A stretch of DNA of 36,194 bases from a bacterium (lineage in GTDB: Bacteria > Patescibacteriota > Doudnabacteria > UBA920 > VMFF01). Position numbers and translations under genes: made by a program. The notes below the pieces were generated by a model that ran no database searches, was not told where the DNA came from, and saw only the letters and a list, made by a program, of their open reading frames with translations. Of the stretch, positions 30,554 to 36,194 are shown one piece after another. Each line of letters starts with the position of its first letter. The first letter of the stretch is position 1. Location of the stretch: NCBI GenBank assembly GCA_021842385.1, contig JAKCAE010000009.1, positions 1 through 36,194 of the forward strand. The letters are read 5' to 3'.

Positions 30554-30560
30554 AAAATTA
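30539..30560 (+). promoter_or_regulatory. Palindrome over the Hsp20 -10 box, candidate operator
   Basis: TAATTTTA and TAAAATTA form a perfect inverted repeat with 8-bp arms and a 6-bp centre (GTAGTA) that includes most of the -10 element. It differs from the CIRCE element bound by HrcA. A repressor binding here would block the promoter. Confidence 0.45.
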
Positions 30561-30587
30561 CGAATTTAACAGAGTGAAACAATAAAT

Positions 30588-31130
30588 ATGGCTAAAGAAA
30601 AAAGATCGTTTTTCGGAAAAATAATGGGCGGGGATGAACCAGCCCAACAGGTAAACGTCAGCACAGAACAGTATGTGCAGCCTTTGCAGACTGTTACTGA
30701 GATTGAAGAAGAACAGGTTTTGGCAGAGTCTGATGACAGAGAAGACCTAGAAGTTGAAACTCCTTCTCAAGCAAGCGCTGAAGAAGAGTGGATGTCAGAT
30801 TATGAAGGTACTTTAAACATTGACCTCTATCAAACCCGAGACAATGTCATTATTAAATCAACAATTGCTGGAGTTAAATCTGAGAATCTAGATATCACCA
30901 TTGCAAACGATATGGTCACTATAAAAGGTGAACGTGTTAAAGAAGAAAAGATTCCAGCAGAAGATTATTTCTATCAAGAATGCTACTGGGGCGGTTTTTC
31001 CAGAAGCGTCATACTACCAGTTGATATTGACAGCGAACACGTTGAGGCAGACTTAAAAGACGGCATTTTAACAGTAATATTACCTAAGGCTGCTAAGGCA
31101 AAAACCAAGAAGATTAAGGTAAACGGTTAA
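30588..31130 (+). CDS. Small heat shock protein (Hsp20/alpha-crystallin)
   Basis: The 180-residue protein has an acidic, probably disordered N-terminal region (1-75) and an alpha-crystallin domain at about 80-175 (LYQTRDNVIIKSTIAGVKSE through VEADLKDGILTVILPK, with the conserved GxLxxxLPK-like end). It holds unfolded proteins as an ATP-independent chaperone. The N-terminal arm is longer and more acidic than in typical Hsp20 proteins. It is monocistronic, with a palindrome over its promoter and a strong terminator. Confidence 0.93.
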   Translation: MAKEKRSFFGKIMGGDEPAQQVNVSTEQYVQPLQTVTEIEEEQVLAESDDREDLEVETPSQASAEEEWMSDYEGTLNIDLYQTRDNVIIKSTIAGVKSENLDITIANDMVTIKGERVKEEKIPAEDYFYQECYWGGFSRSVILPVDIDSEHVEADLKDGILTVILPKAAKAKTKKIKVNG

Positions 31131-31142
31131 ATAGTTATTTTA

Positions 31143-31174
31143 AATGCCTCTGGGCTAAACCAGAGGCATTTTTT
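31143..31174 (+). terminator. Terminator of the Hsp20 gene
   Basis: Eleven-base arms (31143-31153 with 31160-31170) close a 6-nt loop, followed by a T-run. The ftsK extended -10 starts two bases after the T-run. Confidence 0.9.
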
Positions 31175-31175
31175 A

Positions 31176-31184
31176 TGTTAAAAT
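31176..31184 (+). promoter_or_regulatory. Extended -10 promoter of ftsK, leaderless spacing
   Basis: TGTTAAAAT is followed by seven bases and then the ATG at 31192. It directly follows the Hsp20 terminator. Confidence 0.6.
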
Positions 31185-31191
31185 ATTGGAT

Positions 31192-33390
31192 ATGGGAAGA
31201 CCGAGAAAACAAAAAGAACATTTGATTCCAAAACCAAGCCTAAACCTGAGCCCAGAGACCAAAAAAGGGTTAGCTGTGGTATTGTTTGTGGCTCTGTTTC
31301 TCATCACCCTTTTGTCGTTGTTTGATAAAGCGGGGATAGTTGGAGAATACATTTCCAAGGGCTTCATTTTCGGTTTTGGTTACATTGCATACTTCATCCC
31401 AGTAGTTTTCTTACTAGTTGGCATTGCTTTGTACAAACAAGACGTTGACGAAGAGCATGGTCAGCATTTTTACTTCCGAACATATTTAGGAGCTTTCATT
31501 CTAGCTGGATCTTTAGCTGGCCTGATCCATATTTTTTACATGCGCGAAGGTGAAGCTGCTTTAGATTTAGTTTCTAAAACGACTGGAGGCGGATATCTTG
31601 GAGCGCTTTTTGGGTATCCATTTTTTTCATTAACAGGATTCTGGGCTTCATTAGTCATTTTAATAGGCATAATGATTACTGGTTTGCTCATTACTTTTGA
31701 TGTTTCTCTGTCAAAATTAATTCCTTCAAGAAGTGAAGACTCGGAAGATCAGAGAAAGATAAATTACGATGTAGGACCGATAAAGATAAACAGTATGGGG
31801 AAAAATGGTTTTGTTTCCGAAAAAGTTTCTTCAAAGAACAAGATGACTGAAGAGGAAGAAAAGCCAAGACTAAAAACAAAACCAGAACCTGTAATATCAT
31901 CTCCTGCTTCTGACAAAAAGATTGATATGCCCGCAATTGTCTTGGATGATCGAAAAGACTGGAAGTTGCCGCCTTTTGATTTGTTAGAAGATTCAACAAA
32001 TACAGTAGATAGCGGAAATATTGAAGTTAATGTTTCCATAATACAGAAAACCCTTGCTGATTTTGGTATTGAAGTAGAAATGGGGGAGGTTAATGTTGGA
32101 CCAACTGTTACCCAATACACATTAAGACCGGCAACAGGTGTTAAACTTTCTCAAATTGCTGCTTTACAAAATGACTTAGCCCTGGCTCTTTCTGCCCACT
32201 CAATCAGAATGGAATTGCCAATACCAGGAAAAGCTTTAGTTGGTATTGAAATACCTAATGTTTCTAAGGCCATAGTCAGATTAAGAGAGGTTTTGCAAAC
32301 AGAAAACTTTGTTAAACATCCATCAAACCTTGCTTTTGCTTTAGGAAGAGATGTCTCAGGACATCCAATGGTTGCTGATCTTGCGCGTATGCCGCATTTA
32401 ATGATTGCTGGTGCAACTGGTTCTGGGAAGTCTGTGGCTTTAAATTCTTTCTTAGTTTCATTGCTTTACAAAAATACCCCGCAAGACGTTAAGTTCATTA
32501 TCATAGATCCAAAACGAGTGGAAATGGCCTTGTATAATGGTATCCCTCATTTAATGACCCCAGTTGTCATAGATCATGAAAAAGCAATTAATGCGCTAAG
32601 ATGGGCTGTTGCTGAAATGGATCGTAGATACAAAGTTTTGTCAGAAGCAGGGAATAGGAATATAACAGAATACAACGCCAACGCAGCCTTAAAAATGAAC
32701 TACTTGGTTGTTGTTGTGGATGAGCTTGCTGATTTAATGGCAGTTGCAAAAAATGATGTTGAAGCAGCCATTGTCCGTCTTTCCCAGATGGCAAGAGCAG
32801 TCGGAATTCATTTAGTGCTTGCAACCCAGAGACCTTCTGTAGAAGTCATTACGGGTTTAATTAAGGCAAACATTACCTCAAGAATGGCTTTTGCGGTTGC
32901 TTCCCAGATTGATAGCAGAACAATAATAGACTCTATGGGAGCCGAATCCTTGCTTGGTAACGGAGACATGCTGTTCGTAACAGCAGAAGTTACAAAACCA
33001 AGACGTATCCAGGGCGCCTTCATCGGTGAAAAAGAAGTTAACCGAGTTGTCGATTTCTTTAAAAAACAAACTGGTGCTGTAATATACAATGAAGAAATTT
33101 TAGAAAAACCAAAACACAATATGTCCATACCAGGACTTTCTAACGATGACGGCGGCGATGAATTGCTTGCTGAAGCTGAAGAGGTTGTCAGACAAGCAGG
33201 AAAAGCTTCGGCTTCGCTGTTGCAGCGCAGATTAAGAGTTGGTTATGCACGCGCCGCTCGTTTGTTGGATCTTCTTGAAGATAGGGGAATAATAGGGCCG
33301 GGCGATGGAGCTAAACCACGAGAGGTTTATGCTTCGAGCGAAATGGGCTCTGTTGCTGATGAGGAGTATGGCGATGACTCAAATATTTGA
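31192..33390 (+). CDS. ftsK: DNA translocase FtsK/SpoIIIE
   Basis: FtsK pumps DNA at the division septum to clear and resolve chromosomes. The 732-residue protein has about four to five N-terminal membrane helices (24-170), a polar linker, then a RecA-like motor with Walker A GATGSGKSVALNS and Walker B VVVDELADLM. The C-terminal gamma winged helix (LLQRRLRVGYARAARLLDLL) reads DNA polarity sequences. A TTG at 31186 is in frame, but the ATG at 31192 is the better start and fits a leaderless mRNA. The 3' end overlaps the RodZ-like gene by 17 nt. Confidence 0.95.
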   Translation: MGRPRKQKEHLIPKPSLNLSPETKKGLAVVLFVALFLITLLSLFDKAGIVGEYISKGFIFGFGYIAYFIPVVFLLVGIALYKQDVDEEHGQHFYFRTYLGAFILAGSLAGLIHIFYMREGEAALDLVSKTTGGGYLGALFGYPFFSLTGFWASLVILIGIMITGLLITFDVSLSKLIPSRSEDSEDQRKINYDVGPIKINSMGKNGFVSEKVSSKNKMTEEEEKPRLKTKPEPVISSPASDKKIDMPAIVLDDRKDWKLPPFDLLEDSTNTVDSGNIEVNVSIIQKTLADFGIEVEMGEVNVGPTVTQYTLRPATGVKLSQIAALQNDLALALSAHSIRMELPIPGKALVGIEIPNVSKAIVRLREVLQTENFVKHPSNLAFALGRDVSGHPMVADLARMPHLMIAGATGSGKSVALNSFLVSLLYKNTPQDVKFIIIDPKRVEMALYNGIPHLMTPVVIDHEKAINALRWAVAEMDRRYKVLSEAGNRNITEYNANAALKMNYLVVVVDELADLMAVAKNDVEAAIVRLSQMARAVGIHLVLATQRPSVEVITGLIKANITSRMAFAVASQIDSRTIIDSMGAESLLGNGDMLFVTAEVTKPRRIQGAFIGEKEVNRVVDFFKKQTGAVIYNEEILEKPKHNMSIPGLSNDDGGDELLAEAEEVVRQAGKASASLLQRRLRVGYARAARLLDLLEDRGIIGPGDGAKPREVYASSEMGSVADEEYGDDSNI

Positions 33391-34318
33391 AACTAAGAAA
33401 ATACACATGGAAACTCTTCCCGAATATCTAAAAGCAGCTCGGGAGAGTTTTTCATATGATTTAAAACATGTCGCTAAGATTACAAATATTTCTCCGAAGT
33501 TCATTGAAAATCTAGAACAAGGCTATTATCATCGTTTGCCTGCTGATGTCTATGTTCACGGCTTCTTAAGAAAACTTGCCGAGCTTTACAGGACCCAGGC
33601 TGATGTTTTGATTGAACAATACAAAAAAGAAAGAGGTGTGCATGATCAGATCACTAAGAAAGCTCAGGTTGCTTACAAAAGCTATACTGATACGAAATTT
33701 GAAATCACTCCAAAAACTTTAACTTTTGTGGGCCTTGGGTTATTTGTTCTCTTCATTTTTGGTTACCTCTTCTATCAAGTTCATGCATTAAATCAGCCAC
33801 CAAGAATTACCATCACCCAACCCCAGGATGGAGCAAGAATTACCAGTTCTTCAGTAATAGTGCAGGGGCATGTAGATGTTGGCGCAACATTAAGCATGAA
33901 TGATCAGCAAATCTTTGTTGATTCAGAAGGGAACTTTAAACAGCCGATAAGTATTTCTCCGGGTGAAAAAGTTTTAATTTTTTCTGCTAAAAATAATTTT
34001 GGTAAAGAAAGTACAAAGCAACTTGTAGTTATAGGGGACTTTGGTAGTAAAGACACCCCAGCTATAAACGCTGTTAATTTGATAGTAAGTGGTGGTCCTA
34101 ATCCAACCTGGATCACTGTGCAGATAGATGACGGAGCAGTGCAGAACGATAATTTAAGTCCTGGGGTAACTAAGATATATTTTGCAAAAAATAAGATAAC
34201 TCTTAGCACAGGAAACGGTGGCAGTACATCAGTAAATCTGAACGGCAAAAACTTGGGCAAAGTAGGTAAAGAGGGCGAGGTTGTCAGAGATATTCCTTTT
34301 ACTGCAGAAGGGAAATAG
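33374..34318 (+). CDS. RodZ-like protein (HTH, membrane helix, Ig-like and RodZ C-terminal domains)
   Basis: The 314-residue product has a cytoplasmic RodZ-type helix-turn-helix at about 12-80 (LPEYLKAARESFSYDLKHVA, YVHGFLRKLAELY) and one transmembrane helix at about 116-138. An Ig/Big-like domain (PPRITITQPQDGARITSSS) follows, and a C-terminal DUF4115-like region contains WITVQIDDGAVQNDNLSPG. RodZ links MreB filaments to wall synthesis; mreB is not in this window. The start at 33374 overlaps ftsK; Met at 33407 (METLPEYL) is an alternative. The ftsK-RodZ-recA order places it in a division and DNA block. Confidence 0.85.
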   Translation: MTQIFETKKIHMETLPEYLKAARESFSYDLKHVAKITNISPKFIENLEQGYYHRLPADVYVHGFLRKLAELYRTQADVLIEQYKKERGVHDQITKKAQVAYKSYTDTKFEITPKTLTFVGLGLFVLFIFGYLFYQVHALNQPPRITITQPQDGARITSSSVIVQGHVDVGATLSMNDQQIFVDSEGNFKQPISISPGEKVLIFSAKNNFGKESTKQLVVIGDFGSKDTPAINAVNLIVSGGPNPTWITVQIDDGAVQNDNLSPGVTKIYFAKNKITLSTGNGGSTSVNLNGKNLGKVGKEGEVVRDIPFTAEGK

Positions 34319-34344
34319 CACTTAATCATTTTTTAATATGAGTG

Positions 34345-34353
34345 TGCTAGTAT
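34345..34353 (+). promoter_or_regulatory. Extended -10 promoter of recA
   Basis: TGCTAGTAT predicts a start about 18 nt before the ATG at 34378. I see no LexA-type SOS box. Confidence 0.5.
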
Positions 34354-34377
34354 ATATGTATCATTAAAGAAAAAAGT

Positions 34378-35421
34378 ATGGCTAAAATACAGAAAAAATC
34401 TACAAGCAGTGAAACTCGAAACAAAGCTGTAGCAGCAGCACTTTCTCAGATCAGAGATAAGTTTGGCGAGGGTTCTATCATGACACTCTCAGAAAATCAT
34501 TCCATGGAAGTCGAAAGTATACCCACAGGATCAATTTCACTTGATTTAGCACTGGGAATAGGTGGAGTTCCTAAAGGAAGAATTATTGAAATATACGGAC
34601 CTGAATCATCCGGAAAAACAACCCTTGCTCAACATATTGTTGCAGAGGTTCAGAAAAAAGGCGGAGTTGCGGCATTCGTTGACGCAGAACATGCGATGGA
34701 TCCAGAGTATGCTTCTAAAATAGGAGTTAAATTAGATGAACTACTTATTTCTCAACCCGATACAGGCGAACAAGCTTTGGATATTGTTGAAACATTAGTT
34801 CGTAGCAATGCCGTTGATGTTATTGTTGTTGATTCGGTTGCTGCTCTAACTCCAAGAGCAGAAATTGAAGGAGAAATGGGTGACAGCCACATGGGTTTGC
34901 AAGCAAGATTAATGTCGCAGGCACTACGCAAGCTTACCGCAATAATTGCTAAATCTAAAAGCACAGTTATTTTCATAAACCAGATCCGCATGAAGATTGG
35001 TGTTATGTTTGGCAATCCTGAAACAACAACAGGCGGTAATGCCTTAAAGTTTTATGCATCCTTAAGATTAGAAGTTAGAAAAGCCGCCCAGATTAAGTCA
35101 GGAGAAAAGATTATTGGTTCCAGAGTAAAGGTTAAGGTTGTTAAAAACAAGGTTGCTGCGCCTTTTAAAACAGCAGAATTCGATATTATGTACAACGAAG
35201 GAATATCCAAAGCCGGAGATCTTTTAGACACTGGTGTTGCTTATGGCGTTATAACTAAAAGCGGCAATTCATATTCCTATGCAGATACAAAACTTGGCGT
35301 GGGGCGTGAAAATGCTAAGGTCTTTCTGAAAGCCAACGATGAGATTATGACAGCCGTTGATAAAGTGGTTAGAGAAAAGTTTGAAGCAGGGGAAGTGCCG
35401 GTCAGTGAAGACGAGGAATAG
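34378..35421 (+). CDS. recA: Recombinase RecA
   Basis: RecA forms ATP-dependent filaments on single-stranded DNA for strand exchange. The 347-residue protein has Walker [10 protein letters not shown], the MAW-type [41 protein letters not shown] (Walker B and L1) and the L2 segment [21 protein letters not shown]. The C-terminal tail is short and acidic. The length is standard. It has its own promoter, and a hairpin with a T-run follows. Confidence 0.97.
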   Translation: MAKIQKKSTSSETRNKAVAAALSQIRDKFGEGSIMTLSENHSMEVESIPTGSISLDLALGIGGVPKGRIIEIYGPESSGKTTLAQHIVAEVQKKGGVAAFVDAEHAMDPEYASKIGVKLDELLISQPDTGEQALDIVETLVRSNAVDVIVVDSVAALTPRAEIEGEMGDSHMGLQARLMSQALRKLTAIIAKSKSTVIFINQIRMKIGVMFGNPETTTGGNALKFYASLRLEVRKAAQIKSGEKIIGSRVKVKVVKNKVAAPFKTAEFDIMYNEGISKAGDLLDTGVAYGVITKSGNSYSYADTKLGVGRENAKVFLKANDEIMTAVDKVVREKFEAGEVPVSEDEE

Positions 35422-35443
35422 TTTTTCCTTAAACTGAATATTT

Positions 35444-35452
35444 TGGTATAAT
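35444..35452 (+). promoter_or_regulatory. Extended -10 promoter of the DnaQ-type gene
   Basis: TGGTATAAT predicts a transcription start at about 35459, which is the first base of the recA terminator stem. Confidence 0.6.
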
Positions 35453-35458
35453 ACAAAC

Positions 35459-35477
35459 AAGGGCAATCGCCCTTTTT
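35459..35477 (+). terminator. Terminator of recA, inside the next gene's leader
   Basis: The stem AAGGGC/GCCCTT has loop AATC and is followed by T's. It lies between the promoter at 35444-35452 and the ATG at 35484. Confidence 0.7.
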
Positions 35478-35483
35478 GTATTT

Positions 35484-36194
35484 ATGCCAAAGAACCAAGC
35501 AAAACAATCTAATAATAAAGCGGTAACCTTTTGCAGCTTAGATATTGAAACTTCCGGATTTGATCCTTCTGAAAGCGAGGTTTTAGAATTGGGTATGGTT
35601 TTCTTTGAGGTGGAAGAAAAGAGAATAAAGGTGTTGAAAGAGTGGCAGTCGGTTTTCAAACCAAATAAAGAAGTTCCTGCAAGAATTTTGGCGCTCACCG
35701 GAATTAGTCAAGATGAGTTAGATGAAGCACCGGCTTTTAAAGATAAATATGATGAGATACAAAGTCTTGTTAAAGATTGTGTCATAGTTGGACACAATAT
35801 CAGTTTTGATACTAAATTCTTGGAAGGTTTTGGTATTAAGTTTTTTGGAAAACAAATTGATACTCTGGATTTAGCACAGATGCTTTTACCAAACAATTCT
35901 TCATACAACCTCGAAGCCTTGATGAATTTTTTAGAAGTTGCTCACAAAGATGCACACCGGGCTTTAGCAGACGCTAAAGCAGTTTTGGTTGTCATTGAAA
36001 GGTTGCTGCAGTATTTTGCAACATTCTCTGGAAAATTGAAAAAAGAATTAAGAGATCTTTTTCCTCAAAAATTATTTCCGGAATTCTATGAGTTTCTAGA
36101 AACCGATTTCAAGCCTCGAGAGGTATTAACCAAAGAGAGAAATCTTCAGGTGCATGAGAGCAAAGAAATTGCTCAAGCTTTGAAAGAAGAAAAG
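35484..36194 (+). CDS. DnaQ-family 3'-5' exonuclease, possibly a DnaQ-DinG helicase fusion, 3' end missing
   Basis: The frame is open from the ATG at 35484 to the window edge (237 codons). Residues 14-175 form a DEDDh exonuclease: SLDIETSGF (first Asp and Glu, D20 and E22), VIVGHNISFDTKFL (second Asp), and AHKDAHRALADAKA (His and final Asp). After about residue 180 the chain continues with a charged helical segment. Stand-alone proofreading subunits usually end near there, so the open frame suggests a longer protein such as the DinG-type exonuclease-helicase. This cannot be decided inside the window. There is no Shine-Dalgarno. Confidence 0.85.
   Translation, partial: MPKNQAKQSNNKAVTFCSLDIETSGFDPSESEVLELGMVFFEVEEKRIKVLKEWQSVFKPNKEVPARILALTGISQDELDEAPAFKDKYDEIQSLVKDCVIVGHNISFDTKFLEGFGIKFFGKQIDTLDLAQMLLPNNSSYNLEALMNFLEVAHKDAHRALADAKAVLVVIERLLQYFATFSGKLKKELRDLFPQKLFPEFYEFLETDFKPREVLTKERNLQVHESKEIAQALKEEK

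Noticed and set aside
31186-31191. TTG start of ftsK six bases upstream
   Set aside because: It adds only two residues, and the ATG at 31192 fits the -10 spacing seen at other genes.

Overview
The window looks like chromosomal DNA from a member of the Candidate Phyla Radiation (Patescibacteria), most likely the Microgenomates (OP11) side. This is inferred from gene content and style. It is AT-rich and compact, and it carries bactofilin, DUF4446, RNHCP-type and degenerate MBL-fold proteins, a ftsK/RodZ-like/recA block, many small membrane proteins of unknown role and almost no Shine-Dalgarno sequences. UGA is used as stop (ftsK, 12268-12951, 21474-21848), so the UGA-to-Gly recoding of Gracilibacteria/SR1 does not apply. 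I see no rRNA, CRISPR array, insertion sequence or prophage.

Layout. 1-2662 (minus): a class A penicillin-binding protein followed directly by the start of an O-antigen-ligase-like protein. 2708-3880 (plus): tyrS. 3904-7515 (minus): rsmI-yebC-ruvC-ABC exporter. 7516-7834 lacks a protein gene but holds a strong candidate for an independent structured non-coding RNA. 7835-8764 (plus): a polytopic membrane protein. 8798-12191 (minus): MBL-fold protein, small membrane protein, gyrA and tRNA-Ile(UAU). 12268-12951 (minus): a GC-richer zinc-ribbon/HTH gene, back to back with rpsA (plus), which has a structured, terminator-bearing leader. 14369-14866 (minus): tRNA-Cys, tRNA-Leu and an RNHCP protein. 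14987-15589: a secreted glucosaminidase-like protein behind a structured leader. 15805-17472: rfbB and an FdtA-like cupin. 17669-18015 (plus): four tRNAs. 18054-21347 (minus): infB-rbfA-nrnA. 21474-21848 (plus): a second GC-richer orphan gene. 21911-23636 (minus): DUF4446, bactofilin and a DAGK-like protein. 23706-25127 (plus): a small membrane protein and a cyanophycin-synthetase-like ATP-grasp ligase. 25124-27061 (minus): an O-antigen ligase, tRNA-Ala(CGC) and a HAD protein. 27203-28318 (plus): tRNA-Arg, tRNA-Ala, tRNA-Pro, rnhB, tRNA-Ser and a 30-residue peptide. 28348-30518: NUDIX, HAD and a UgtP/MGDG-type glycosyltransferase. 30588-35421: Hsp20, ftsK, a RodZ-like protein and recA. 35484 to the end: a DnaQ-type exonuclease, cut by the window edge.

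Two expression habits stand out. First, many genes have an extended -10 element only 6-10 nt before the ATG, which implies leaderless mRNAs; three further genes start 5-7 nt after the encoded CCA of a tRNA. Second, the two GC-richer orphan genes break this rule: they have strong Shine-Dalgarno sequences, their own promoters and strong terminators. The core genes serve translation (tyrS, rpsA, infB, rbfA, rsmI and 11 tRNAs), DNA maintenance (gyrA, ruvC, recA, rnhB, ftsK) and envelope building (PBP, RodZ-like, bactofilin, O-antigen-type ligases, dTDP-sugar genes, glycolipid glycosyltransferase).
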